A DNA stretch of 64,000 bases from Congeria kusceri (taxonomy: Eukaryota > Mollusca > Bivalvia > Myida > Dreissenidae), in assembly GCA_027627225.1 (NCBI GenBank), contig CM051034.1, positions 50,290,081 through 50,354,080 on the forward strand. The letters run 5' to 3'. This document shows positions 53,701-57,484 of this stretch, one piece after another. The stretch's first letter is position 1. Each line of letters begins with the position of its first letter. The position numbers were made by a program, and so were the translations under genes. The notes beneath the pieces are model-generated. The model was not told where the DNA came from. It did no database searches and saw nothing but the letters and a program-made list of their open reading frames with translations.

Positions 53701-54194
53701 CGGAAAAGTTCCTGGAAGAATTATACAAGCTACAAGATGAGGCAAACTTGGAAAAGCAACTAAGCAGACTCGGGAAGAAACGTCTGACGATGAGAGCTGG
53801 TCGTTTTGAGCTGAAATGCCTGCGGTGCGGAGCGTTCGTCTGTATGTCCGACAGCGTGAAGAAAATCAAGGATGCACATCACGTTGTCGTCGATGAATCA
53901 TTGAAAGAACGTGTGATCTACAGCGATAAGGACACGAAAGGTCTTAAAGATGAGGATGTTCAGTTGTGCGGGAAAATCTCATGCCATGAATGCGGCGGAA
54001 ATCTTGGAGTGATTTGCATCTACAAAAGCTTGGAGTTTCCTGTGTTGAAAATCGAGAACTTTTTGGTCGTCGATGTGAACGGCCGTCAGACGACATGCAA
54101 ACAGTGGAAGAATGTGCCATTCGTGGTAGATGCCCTTGGGACGGAAGATTTCAAAGAGATTATTGCAAATAGGGATGTTAATGGTCAGTTGTGA
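11544..54194 (+). CDS. RIGI-like: RIG-I-like receptor, 21 coding exons (gene span)
   Basis: Joining the 21 exons listed separately gives 3738 nt, 1245 residues plus TGA, with every phase matching. Two CARD-like domains (about residues 15-105 and 112-210) precede a long linker (about 215-540). The superfamily 2 helicase follows: motif I APTGSGKT (569-576), Ia VVFLVNQ, II DECHH (677-681), III TAS (714-716), Hel2i/pincer region (exons 15-17), IV IVFVKTR (937-943), [13 protein letters not shown] (1000-1011) and VI QSRGRGR (1031-1037). The C-terminal domain has CxxC at 1121/1124 and CxxC at 1176/1179. By family knowledge it is a cytoplasmic ATP-dependent RNA sensor that signals through [13 protein letters not shown] in motif III and the two CARDs favour RIG-I or MDA5-type over LGP2-type. 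It is longer than RIG-I (925) or MDA5 (1025), mostly because of the linker. No AATAAA follows within about 450 nt of the stop. Confidence 0.9.
12167..12304 (+). CDS. RIGI-like: RLR exon 2: second half of CARD1
   Basis: Acceptor CTTTCAG|AA, donor GCTG|GTATAC, phase 1 to 1. It encodes [20 protein letters not shown] and then LLHIIQDV and LVNELQNAG. The KGP...A...LL...F...L..AG spacing follows the second half of RIG-I CARD1 (helices 3-6). It is in frame with exon 1 only at this junction. Confidence 0.85.
12651..13632 (+). mobile_element. Decayed mariner-like (Tc1/mariner) element
   Basis: The terminal inverted repeats are about 29 bp: ACGAGGGCTGTTTCATAAAT near 12652, and the inverse of ACAAGGGCTGTTTCAAAAAT near 13631, both bordered by TA. 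The size is about 980 bp, below the usual 1.3 kb. The interior is riddled with stops; a short stretch near 13190-13275 (LSGHPRSAV, then RNRWREI) recalls the N-terminal half of mariner transposase. It lies in RLR intron 2, in sense orientation. Confidence 0.7.
13849..14193 (+). CDS. RIGI-like: RLR exon 3: CARD2
   Basis: Acceptor TTTCAG|GA, donor GAAG|GTAAAA, 345 nt, phase 1 to 1. It encodes about 115 residues: [59 protein letters not shown] and a [14 protein letters not shown] end. Helix pattern and length fit a complete second CARD, and one CARD per exon or exon pair is usual in RLR genes. Confidence 0.85.
14901..15023 (+). CDS. RIGI-like: RLR exon 4: linker start
   Basis: Acceptor CTATTTCAG|CT, donor GAAAG|GTATTA, 123 nt, phase 1 to 1. 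It encodes [20 protein letters not shown] and then a polar stretch, [19 protein letters not shown]. It follows CARD2 directly and starts the long linker. Confidence 0.75.
15060..15300 (+). repeat. Dispersed repeat X, copy 2 (poly-G start)
   Basis: A long G run with a few T, then GGGAGAGCGGCAGGTATTTG, GCATCTCCCACTG, GAATTAGACCC and CAAATTCCCCCGGGTCAGC. It has the same block order as 3718-3990 and lies in RLR intron 4. Confidence 0.75.
15521..15579. repeat. Near-perfect 29-bp-arm palindrome
   Basis: The arms 15521-15549 (CACCAATTACAAAACAACAT and on) and 15551-15579 are reverse complements with one mismatch and a 1-nt spacer. This could be a foldback element or a replication-generated inverted duplication. 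It lies in RLR intron 4. Confidence 0.9.
15720..16690. repeat. ~30-bp minisatellite with 120-bp higher order
   Basis: Diverged monomers of about 30 bp such as GATGTAGTTTAGAGAATAGC and TTTCTGAAAA. From about 16290 the array becomes regular: GCGAAYAGCTTTGTGTATGA recurs at about 16300, 16420 and 16540, so four monomers are copied together as a unit near 120 bp. It stops just before RLR exon 5. Confidence 0.85.
16713..16802 (+). CDS. RIGI-like: RLR exon 5: Ser-rich linker exon
   Basis: Acceptor AATTTCAG|TT, donor TATG|GTGAGC, 90 nt, phase 1 to 1. It encodes [20 protein letters not shown] and [10 protein letters not shown], a low-complexity serine-rich segment. The minisatellite at 15720-16690 ends just upstream. 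Because it is symmetric, skipping it would keep the frame. Confidence 0.65.
16803..17679. other. RLR intron 5, nothing recognised
   Basis: AT-rich, with T-rich tracts and several CCTACTTTTT-like words near 16840-17230. No gene, element end or array is evident. Confidence 0.5.
17680..17748 (+). CDS. RIGI-like: RLR exon 6: short acidic linker exon
   Basis: Acceptor TTCTACAG|AA, donor TGCA|GTGAGT (near-consensus), 69 nt, phase 1 to 1. It encodes [20 protein letters not shown] and SC. The small size makes it less certain, but both splice sites are good and the frame fits on both sides. Confidence 0.65.
17800..21130 (+). mobile_element. HES-C with HES-B nested inside
   Basis: A (GTCC)-rich tract at about 17838-17885 is followed by about a dozen monomers near 148 bp (CATAACTCCATTAGTATTGA, AAATGAAACTTCATATAATG, GAGTTATTGCCCTTTG). 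A dimer of about 300 bp is repeated nearly unchanged around 18000-18600. The array is broken at 19489-20738 by HES-B, resumes near 20745, and ends with the hairpin GTCACA-TCC-TGTGAC and AAGCATTGTTT near 21130. The whole lies in RLR intron 6. The left boundary is approximate. Confidence 0.7.
19489..20738 (+). mobile_element. HES-B copy 1, 5'-truncated, nested
   Basis: It starts inside the family head (GGTAAGCTATTGGTATAGGG) and lacks the first half of the hairpin seen at 47229. Monomers follow (TCCAATCTTCACCAATCTTG, GAGTTATTGCCC), then a unique middle (GCAAACCTTGCATGCAGTT) shared with copy 2. The tail is GGGCCA-TCA-TGGCCC followed by TCTTGTT. HES-C monomers flank it on both sides. Confidence 0.75.
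21175..23185 (+). mobile_element. HES-A copy 3, chimeric with D satellite
   Basis: HES-A head (ACTATTCACAGAATAGTTCG) and HES-A monomers occupy the left 800 bp. From about 21975 the array switches to a different ~140-bp monomer (D: CGCATTGAGATATTTTAATG, ACGGTTTCCGCTCAATAAC). The HES-A tail then closes the element (GAATAGTCGAGCGCG, TTGTCCTGAGACAGC, TTTTGTTA). It lies in RLR intron 6. Confidence 0.8.
21975..23100 (+). repeat. D satellite array (about 140 bp x 8)
   Basis: Monomers with GCATTGAGATATTTTAATGA, CATAGATACCTTATATYGAG, GGGGTCAAGGTCACTGTTAC and ACGGTTTCCGCTCAATAACT. Two-monomer blocks are repeated (about 22280-22560 resembles 22560-22830), which suggests amplification as dimers. The same monomer fills 62520-63510. 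Confidence 0.85.
23766..23965 (+). mobile_element. Minimal 200-bp HES element
   Basis: Complete but tiny. The head hairpin TATACCCCCACAAAC...GTTTAGGGGTGGTATA is followed by a (CGGTCTGT)-like tract, about 90 bp of unique sequence, the tail hairpin GTCAC-TCAT-GTGAC and AATTCTAG before TT. It has no tandem array and so shows the shared end structure alone. RLR intron 6. Confidence 0.75.
24483..24811 (+). CDS. RIGI-like: RLR exon 7: main linker exon
   Basis: Acceptor ATATTTTCAG|AT, donor TCAAAA|GTAAGA, 329 nt, phase 1 to 0. About 110 residues of Ser/Thr/Asp/Glu/Lys-rich sequence (for example [20 protein letters not shown] and [17 protein letters not shown]). No known domain is seen and it is probably disordered. 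It adds most of the extra length relative to vertebrate RIG-I. Confidence 0.75.
25485..25553 (+). CDS. RIGI-like: RLR exon 8: short linker exon
   Basis: Acceptor TGTCTTTCAG|GA, donor CCAGAG|GTGTGT, 69 nt, phase 0 to 0. It encodes [20 protein letters not shown] and KPE, polar and low complexity. It is symmetric, so it could be a cassette exon. Confidence 0.65.
26348..26540 (+). CDS. RIGI-like: RLR exon 9: linker exon
   Basis: Acceptor CTTTTATAG|AA, donor ATTACAG|GTTTGT, 193 nt, phase 0 to 1. It encodes [20 protein letters not shown] and [20 protein letters not shown], polar with a serine run. No domain recognised. Confidence 0.7.
27017..30054. mobile_element. 3-kb element with terminal inverted repeats
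   Basis: The left end CAGTACGTGCCACGCGAAAC is mirrored at the right end, which in reverse reads CAGTAGTAAAATGTGCCACG then CGAAAC. Both termini are GC-rich, about 150-200 bp, with repeated TCGCGAA words. The 2.6-kb core is very AT-rich and has no ORF that I would call. Flanking trinucleotides are TTA and CTA, so any 3-bp target duplication is imperfect. It is a non-autonomous DNA transposon of uncertain superfamily, filling much of RLR intron 9. Confidence 0.65.
30423..30952 (+). mobile_element. HES-G
   Basis: Head TATGCC-CAACAAGTAG-GAGGCATA, a short (GTCCATCC) tract, and about three monomers (CTCAAACTTTCACAGCTGAA, AGAATTATGGCCCTTTGTCA). It has no tail of its own, because HES-H begins at its 3' end. 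Confidence 0.65.
30953..32185 (+). mobile_element. HES-H
   Basis: Head AGCTCGACT...AGTCGA (about 30956-30984), then a GTCGTC-rich tract. The monomers carry AATCATCATGAAACTTGCTC, AGAACATTTGTTCTWATGAT and AACATGGCCGCC. A GGTGAG...AGGGCC tail start is cut off at about 32185, where HES-I begins. Confidence 0.6.
32190..32884 (+). mobile_element. HES-I
   Basis: About three monomers (AACTATMARAGGTATTSACT, GAAACTCAAGATACATG, GAGTTATTRCCCTTTT). The tail is GGGGGCATCCATGTCTGTGA-CACAT hairpin followed by CTAGTT. No clear head. Confidence 0.6.
32996..33620 (+). mobile_element. HES-E copy 1
   Basis: Head ATGCCCCGGGCATC then GGGAGGCATATAG, a (GTCC/TTCC) tract, and three monomers near 165 bp (TAGCACCAACACCGCTTACT, CACAGTTGTTGCTTATGACC, TTTGACCTTGACCTAATTTG). 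The tail is TGTGTTTATCAAACACA followed by GAATCTTGTT. It ends about 57 bp before RLR exon 10. Copy 2 lies at 40709. Confidence 0.8.
33678..33734 (+). CDS. RIGI-like: RLR exon 10: small linker exon
   Basis: Acceptor GTTTCCCTAG|AG, donor TTGG|GTAATA, 57 nt, phase 1 to 1. It encodes [19 protein letters not shown]. Skipping it would leave the frame intact, so the phase test does not prove it. It is the least certain of the 21 exons. Confidence 0.5.
33735..34600. other. Start of RLR intron 10, nothing recognised
   Basis: AT-rich. A weak 45-bp duplication (GCTCTGATTGATTAGTTGAC and GCTCTGATTGTCTGACTG) occurs near 34077-34140. No gene seen. Confidence 0.5.
34605..34990. repeat. ~34-bp minisatellite
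   Basis: About ten diverged copies of GCAATAAAAGGTTGGCTTTC then TGGGATATATT. Frames read through it on the minus strand only because the unit lacks stops. Confidence 0.85.
35250..36465 (+). mobile_element. HES-J
   Basis: Strong head hairpin TATGCTCC...GGAGCATA enclosing a second complementary stretch (TGAAAATTTTCA-like), 35250-35284. A (GTCC)n tract runs to about 35400, followed by about six monomers near 165 bp (ATTCAATGAAACTTTATAGG, GAAGCTTCATTACCAAGAGG, AGTTATGGGACTTTGAAG). The tail is weak (GGGGAGCATC, then CCATCTTGTC) and abuts HES-K. Confidence 0.7.
36468..38007 (+). mobile_element. HES-K with a recent 300-bp duplication
   Basis: Head AGCCGGATATTTT-AACG-AAAATCTCGGCT (two halves pair), a (GGGC)-rich tract, then units of 300 bp made of two related halves (TTGATGAAACTTTACAGAAA, TGTTCGTTTAGTGTTCCTCT). 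The copies at about 36930-37229 and 37230-37530 differ at a single base by eye. Perfect tail hairpin ATGCGG-TTT-CCGCAT, then TTTTCTCTTGTTTT. Confidence 0.8.
38009..38895. other. End of RLR intron 10 with a 24-bp palindrome
   Basis: A perfect 24-bp palindrome lies at 38584-38607 (half-site GTTGTTTATTGG), and a variant of it (ATTGTTTATTGGCCGATAAA) lies at about 38692. The pair could be the ends of a short unclassified element. Otherwise nothing is recognised. Confidence 0.5.
38896..39077 (+). CDS. RIGI-like: RLR exon 11: helicase motif I
   Basis: Acceptor GTATTCTAG|GA, donor ATTCAG|GTATAT, 182 nt, phase 1 to 0. After an acidic lead it encodes the [18 protein letters not shown]-motif-like segment and [19 protein letters not shown], the Walker A/motif I of an SF2 helicase, with Lys575 as the ATP-phosphate-binding lysine. 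Confidence 0.95.
39514..39695 (+). CDS. RIGI-like: RLR exon 12: helicase motif Ia
   Basis: Acceptor TTGTTTAG|GA, donor GACAA|GTGAGT, 182 nt, phase 0 to 2. It encodes [17 protein letters not shown] (motif Ia, RNA contact) and [18 protein letters not shown], matching the region before motif Ib in RLRs. Read without the acceptor, a different frame runs over this exon; only phase 0 joins both neighbours. Confidence 0.9.
39770..40370. repeat. ~21-bp minisatellite in RLR intron 12
   Basis: More than 20 imperfect copies of ACTGTATCACTAGCCCTTGA, decaying toward 40640. It begins about 75 bp after exon 12. Confidence 0.85.
40709..41340 (+). mobile_element. HES-E copy 2
   Basis: Head TATACCCCCGGCATC...GGAGGCATATAG, a (GTCC) tract, three monomers like those of copy 1, and tail TGTGTTTATCAAACACA then GAATCTTGTT. 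It has the same family, size and orientation as the copy in intron 10; this one is in intron 12. Confidence 0.8.
41612..41804 (+). CDS. RIGI-like: RLR exon 13: motifs Ib and II (DECHH)
   Basis: Acceptor TTTGCTGCAG|AC, donor CCACAG|GTTCGT, 193 nt, phase 2 to 0. It encodes [20 protein letters not shown] and [25 protein letters not shown] is the Mg/ATP-hydrolysis motif II specific to the RLR/Dicer helicase branch. The next intron is only 128 bp. Confidence 0.95.
41813..41833. repeat. Perfect 9-bp hairpin beside a donor site
   Basis: TTTTATGCC-CCA-GGCATAAAA begins 8 nt into the 128-bp RLR intron 13. It matches the head hairpin of HES elements, so it may be a solo head remnant. Confidence 0.8.
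41933..42095 (+). CDS. RIGI-like: RLR exon 14: motif III and start of Hel2i
   Basis: Acceptor GTTGTTGTAG|AT, donor GAAG|GTAAGA, 163 nt, phase 0 to 1. It encodes [20 protein letters not shown] and [22 protein letters not shown] is motif III, which couples ATP hydrolysis to RNA binding. SVGVG after it is RIG-I/LGP2-like. Confidence 0.95.
42096..42898. other. RLR intron 14, nothing recognised
   Basis: AT-rich, without an array, element end or supportable exon. Confidence 0.5.
42899..42994 (+). CDS. RIGI-like: RLR exon 15: Hel2i segment
   Basis: Acceptor CATTCTAG|AA, donor TTCAG|GTAATT, 96 nt, phase 1 to 1. It encodes [20 protein letters not shown] and [12 protein letters not shown], a helical stretch in the position of the RLR helicase insertion domain. 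Confidence 0.8.
43104..43360. repeat. ~14-bp minisatellite in RLR intron 15
   Basis: About 17 copies of CTTGCAATCATGAT with substitutions. It starts about 110 bp after exon 15. Confidence 0.9.
43626..43795 (+). CDS. RIGI-like: RLR exon 16: Hel2i segment
   Basis: Acceptor TTGCACTAG|TT, donor CTTGAG|GTTCGT, 170 nt, phase 1 to 0. It encodes [20 protein letters not shown], then [19 protein letters not shown] and CRTHLE. The YxxWVxxLWKxxA pattern is typical of the RLR Hel2i region, which contacts the RNA minor groove. Confidence 0.9.
44074..44215 (+). CDS. RIGI-like: RLR exon 17: Hel2i end
   Basis: Acceptor TGTTTTCAG|TA, donor CAAAA|GTAGGT, 142 nt, phase 0 to 1. It encodes [20 protein letters not shown] and the [18 protein letters not shown] stretch. 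The YNxALxIxxxxRxxDAxxYL pattern is well kept among RIG-I family members. Confidence 0.9.
44396..45653 (+). mobile_element. HES-L
   Basis: Head TATGCTCC-CCGTAAGGGT-GGAGCATA, a (GTCC) tract, and three monomers with TTTCCGCAGGAGATCTCAGG and TGAAACTTTATATGCAGC. Further monomers rich in AGGTCAAAGGTCA follow. The tail is ATTGGT-TCT-ACCAAT then ATTCTTGTT. RLR intron 17. Confidence 0.8.
45771..46455 (+). mobile_element. HES-M, ending beside RLR exon 18
   Basis: Head TATGCCCCCCACTTTCAG then GGGGGGGGGGCATATAG. Four monomers near 150 bp follow (AAAAGTATAACTGCTAGAG, GTGATGAAACTTTATAGAC, GAGTTATGGCCC). The tail is TGTGTCC-TTG-GGACACA then TGTCTAGTTT. Its end lies about 23 bp from the exon 18 boundary, so element sequence abuts the acceptor tract. 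Confidence 0.8.
46478..46711 (+). CDS. RIGI-like: RLR exon 18: Hel2 with motif IV
   Basis: Acceptor AAATTTCAG|AA, donor GGAG|GTATTT, 234 nt, phase 1 to 1. It encodes [32 protein letters not shown] (motif IV) and a [17 protein letters not shown] end that leads into the substrate-facing loop. HES-M ends only about 23 bp before this exon. Confidence 0.95.
47004..47171 (+). CDS. RIGI-like: RLR exon 19: motif V
   Basis: Acceptor GGATTTAAG|GG, donor TAGAG|GTAACA, 168 nt, phase 1 to 1. It encodes [40 protein letters not shown] and [27 protein letters not shown] is motif V, and QSR begins motif VI across the splice. Confidence 0.95.
47229..48820 (+). mobile_element. HES-B copy 2, complete
   Basis: Head hairpin AGCTCAC..GAGCAC-GAA-GTGCTC..GTGAGCT (47229-47260), then a (GTCGTC)-rich tract. 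About five monomers follow (CCAATCTTCATCACTCTTGC, ACAGTTTGTCTATGACCATA, GAGTTATTGCCCTTT). The unique middle is shared with copy 1, and the tail is GGGCCA-TCA-TGGCCC then TCTTGTT. It starts 58 bp after RLR exon 19. Confidence 0.85.
49060..50790. repeat. Long minisatellite with 75-bp core, RLR intron 19
   Basis: The core 49130-49740 has eight nearly identical 75-bp units, the landmark TGGTGTTCAGTATCAAATGT falling at 49141, 49216, 49291, 49366 and so on. The remainder is a diverged relative (ACTGTTTAACACACACTGGT, CTCAAGTAAAAACATAAGTT). The array reaches to within about 60 bp of exon 20. Confidence 0.9.
50215..50355. repeat. 27-bp tandem repeat (five copies)
   Basis: Five exact or near-exact copies of ATAAGTATCAGACACTGTTA plus AACAAAC. 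The period is a multiple of three, so the minus strand reads as nine-residue repeats (DTYVCLTVS), but there is no sign that this is a gene. Confidence 0.9.
50844..50968 (+). CDS. RIGI-like: RLR exon 20: motif VI and pincer
   Basis: Acceptor CTTTTGCAG|GT, donor CTGCAG|GTGAGT, 125 nt, phase 1 to 0. It encodes [20 protein letters not shown], then [20 protein letters not shown] and LQ. The arginine fingers of motif VI are completed here (QSRGRGR). The helical tail is the pincer that links to the C-terminal domain. Confidence 0.95.
51354..53152 (+). mobile_element. HES-N, AGGTCA-rich
   Basis: Head TATGCCCCCACCATC-AAT-GATGGGGGGCATATAG hairpin. About eight monomers near 165 bp follow (TTTCAAATAACTTGGCAGAA, GTGTTAAGCATGATGAGATG, CAAGGTCAAGGTCACACTTA, AAGGTCAAAGGTCAAATAT). 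The tail hairpin TGTGTCT-GT-AGACACA is followed by TTCCG, where a minus-strand HES-Q fragment joins. RLR intron 20. Confidence 0.75.
53153..53400 (-). mobile_element. HES-Q fragment, minus orientation
   Basis: Monomers matching 6960-7450 (AAGGGCGATAACTC, GATTATCGAACTTGACCTAG, TTGGACTTAGAGCCCG) without ends. It lies about 280 bp before the last RLR exon. Confidence 0.6.
53682..54194 (+). CDS. RIGI-like: RLR exon 21: C-terminal regulatory domain
   Basis: Acceptor CGTTCACAG|AC, 513 nt, ends in TGA. It encodes 170 residues: a helical lead ([20 protein letters not shown]), then the zinc-binding RNA-recognition domain with [11 protein letters not shown] (C1121, C1124), [13 protein letters not shown] (C1176, C1179), [15 protein letters not shown] and the KQWKNVPF signature near the end. 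This fold caps dsRNA ends and recognises 5'-triphosphate in RIG-I. All four zinc cysteines are present. Confidence 0.95.
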   Translation, partial: THIGSNPEKFLEELYKLQDEANLEKQLSRLGKKRLTMRAGRFELKCLRCGAFVCMSDSVKKIKDAHHVVVDESLKERVIYSDKDTKGLKDEDVQLCGKISCHECGGNLGVICIYKSLEFPVLKIENFLVVDVNGRQTTCKQWKNVPFVVDALGTEDFKEIIANRDVNGQL

Positions 54195-54658
54195 AGTGTA
54201 GAAGATTTTTCTGCGTAGAATTGGTTACCAGAGCTGGAGTTTATATTGAAGTTCCGGTAATGTTAATGTTTATGAATTGGTATGTTATGTAAAAACATGT
54301 ATTATCAGTCTGATAATTGAATTCCAAATTGAAAAGAATTTCAAACTTTTGAATAGTGTAGTATTGGTTACTTAAGCTGAAGTAATGAAGTAATGTAAAG
54401 TAATGTAAACTTTTATGAAGCCATCTTAAATATATTGATCAGTATTTAATTGAATACCTTACTAAATTGAACATCGTAATTTTTTATAGCATAATATCCA
54501 TTACCAAAGCTGTTAGTTGTTTTTGAAGTAATGAAAATGTTTATGAATTGGTCTTGAGTATGTTGATCAGTATTTAATTGAATTTTTTATGAATTCCCAA
54601 CTGAGTTGAACCTAGTAATTTTGTATAGCGTAGTATTGGTTACCAAAGCTGTTAGTTG
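54195..54658 (+). repeat. Diverged tandem repeat in RLR 3' region
   Basis: About three copies of a unit near 140-150 bp with TTGGTTACCAAAGCTGTTAG, GAAGTAATGAAAATGTTTAT, GAATTGGTCTTGA and TGATCAGTATTTAATTGAAT. The array continues at 57256-57420 after the HES-O insertion. It should include the RLR 3' UTR; no AATAAA is visible. Confidence 0.75.
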
Positions 54659-54865
54659 TGTCCCCTGAAAAGCGACATATAGGGGTTTTTATTGGCAACG
54701 TCAGCGGCGGTGTTGTTGTTGTCGGCCCTAGTTTGTGCAGACTTGAGAAGTTTTTGTGCAATCATTATGATATCTAAGGGAAGTGTTAGTAGGCTTTACT
54801 AGAAAGGTTAGGTTCGATTTTCAGCATAATTGCTCTTAGCGTACATGAGTTATGACCTTTTTTTT

Positions 54866-57084
54866 AGCTCACTTGAGAATGAAGTGCTTAAGGGCGAGCT
54901 ATTCTGGTCAGTCACCGTCCGGCATCCATCGTTGTCGTAAACAATTTACTTAAAATATCTTCGTATCTGAAATCACTTCGTGGAAATTAATCAAACTTGG
55001 TATGAATGTTCCTTGGGTGGTCCTCTACCAAAATACTTCAAATTATTTTGATTTTCTTCAAAAAACATGGCCGCCAGGGGGCAGGACCTTTTTCATTTTT
55101 GAAAACTTCAAAAATCTCCTCCTTTGAAACCGCTTGGTGGAAATTAATCAAACTTGGTAAGAATGTTCCTTGAGTGGTCCTCTACAAAAATATTTCAAAT
55201 TATTTCGATTCGTTAAAAAAACATGGCCGCCATGAGGCGGGGCCTTTTTCCTTATATGACTGTTTAGAAAACGTAAAAATCTTCTGGTCAGAAACCAATG
55301 ATCGGATTTTAAAATAATTTCACACAAATATTCCTTGGTTGACCCTCTACCAAAATACTTCAAATTATTTAGATATATTAAAGAACATGACCGCCAGGGG
55401 GCGGGATGTTTTTCCTTAAAAATCCTCTTGTCAGTAACCACTGGTTGGATTTCGAAATAATTTCACAGACATGTTCCTTCGGTGACTTCAAATTATTTTG
55501 ATATGTTAAAAAACATGGCCGCCTTTTCCTTATATGGCTATATTGAAAACTTATCACTGGTTGGATTTTGAAATAATTTCACACAAATGTCCCTTGGGTG
55601 ACCCTCTACCAAAATACTTTAAATTATTTAGGGTAGTAAAAAAAAACATGGCTGAGAGAGGGCGGGGCCATTTTTTCTTTATACTATATTGAAAACATTG
55701 CAAACCTTGTCAGAAACCACTGGTTGGATTTCGAAATTATTTCACAGAATTGTTTCTTTGGTTACCCTCTACCAAATTCCTTCAATTTATTATGACTAAA
55801 ATAAACAACAACAACAAAAACATGGCTGTCAGGGGAGTAGTTTTTCTTATATGGCTTTAATGAAAACTTAGCAAATATTCCATAACCACTAGCAGTATTT
55901 TGAAATAATTTCACACAAAAAAATGTTTTATTGGTGACTATGACCTACCAAAGTCCTTCAAATTATTTGCTAAAAACATAACTATCAGTGGTCCATCATT
56001 GATGTCATTTGTAAACTTTTTCTGTCATACGAACATGCTTGTAAATTTTTCTTTTTTTAAATATAACTGTTTATTCACCCGCATAGATCAAACAATAGCA
56101 TACATATAGTAAATTCATGCACAAATCAAGCAACATACATTCATATAACTAGAAATCATACAATCATGTAACACATTCACATTCATGTAATAAATACATG
56201 CACATATCAAGCAGAGTATTATATGCATAGAACATGAAGCATGAAATACTGACATTTTCAAGAGATTAATGATTGCAGGTGATCAAAACAGCAAAAAAGG
56301 AAAGAGGGATGCAAACTATCAAGCATAACATCATAGATACAAGTCGTTAATTACAATCTACAAGGGAATTCACAAGTTCCCACAAACTTTTACATTCTTC
56401 GTTCATATTCGACTTGAATAATCGTAAAAGTTAATTTGCACATATTTTTAAGACCATGGATGCTTGGAGAAAGTGATTTTCTTCTACAGATGTAAATATA
56501 TCTTTTTAATTTCCAAACATAAAAAGTTGTATTTAGTTGATGATTTTTCTGTTGAGCCCAATACGAATGACCTAGGGTCAAATTCAAAATTAATATCTGT
56601 CATTTGTGTCGTGCTAGTTACCTCCTTTAATAACAAATGTACAATATTACAGCTCCAAAATAAATGGAAAAGTGTTTCTTGCTCTTTACTACAGAAAGAA
56701 CACTTATCAGAATCTTTAATGTTCATCTTATTGAGCAAAATATTGGTGCACAGAATGTTATGGGTCAATATTGTTTGGAACAATTGCAAATAGGAATCTT
56801 TAGTAGTTCTAAACATCCATTCATGAATGATTTTCCAATCACTTTGGGATATATTAAAGAAACTGTTCCATTTTGCCTGACACGTGGGAATTTCATTATT
56901 CTTTATCAACATCTTATAAACATTTGTTGAGTTTTTATTTTCAAACAATATTGGTTTAATGTAACTCGGTACAAATGGAAAGGACGGATCATGGAATTGT
57001 TCAGTAGTATTGTCGTTTTAAAGTTTTACAAACCACTATGATTAATTAAACTTAGGTGATCTACCCAGGGCCACTTTGGCCCTT
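54866..57084 (+). mobile_element. HES-P, nested in HES-O
   Basis: Head AGCTCACTTGAGAATGAAGT then GCTTAAGGGCGAGCT (hairpin). Monomers follow with AATTAATCAAACTTGGTAAG, TTCCTTGGGTGACCCTCTAC and AACATGGCCGCCAGGGGG. A retrotransposon fragment sits at about 56040-57015, and the tail is GGGCCA-CTT-TGGCCC then TTTTGTTTT. Confidence 0.75.
56040..57015 (-). mobile_element. Non-LTR retrotransposon 3' fragment
   Basis: The minus-strand frame 56484-56948 encodes 154 residues, including LTHNILCTNILLNKMNI and a CX2CX8HX4C zinc-binding pattern (CSFC...HLFWSC, residues 83-100). This is the zf-RVT module found after the reverse transcriptase in LINE ORF2. The family's usual C-terminal end continues in another frame at about 56390-56500 (YICRRKSLSPSIHG), so the copy is frameshifted. 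An A-rich stretch on the minus strand near 56050 is the probable 3' end. It is 5'-truncated and dead. Confidence 0.8.
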
Positions 57085-57484
57085 TTGTTTTAAACAATAG
57101 TTTAAATAAGCTTGTGCAGACAATAACTATTATGAAACTTTCGGGAAGTGCAAGTAGACATAAAAGGAAGGTTAAGTTCGGTTTTCGGCATAATTGCAGT
57201 TATCACACTTGAGTTATGCCCCGTCAGACGAAACATCCGACTTGCGGAGTTCTAGTTTTTGAAGTAATGAAAATATTTTTGAATTGGTCTTGAATATATT
57301 GACAAGTATTGTATTGAATTCCTAGCTGAATTGAACATCATACTTTTGTATACTTGAACTTGTTCAGTTTTGATTACTGAGGTAGTGGATGTTGTATTTT
57401 ATTGCCCACTACTTTAATATAAATTATCTATTCAAATATTTAACACACTTGAACACTTGAGCACAACACTGTACACAAGATTGT

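Larger units (their letters stand above)
54659..57256 (+). mobile_element. HES-O, split by HES-P
   Basis: The left part, 54659-54865, has head CCCCTGAAAAGCG...ATAGGGG and one monomer. The right part, 57085-57256, has a second monomer (AACTTTCGGGAAGTG, GAGTTATGCCCC), tail hairpin TCCG-ACTTG-CGGA and GTTCTAG. Between them lies HES-P. The flanks read GTTAGTTG and TTTTTGAAG, which are contiguous in an uninterrupted repeat copy at 54512-54528, so the insertion left no target-site duplication. Confidence 0.8.

Noticed and set aside
56464..56930. Plus-strand ORFs of 88-109 codons
   Set aside because: Antisense of the LINE ORF2 fragment, which carries the recognisable zinc-binding pattern on the minus strand.
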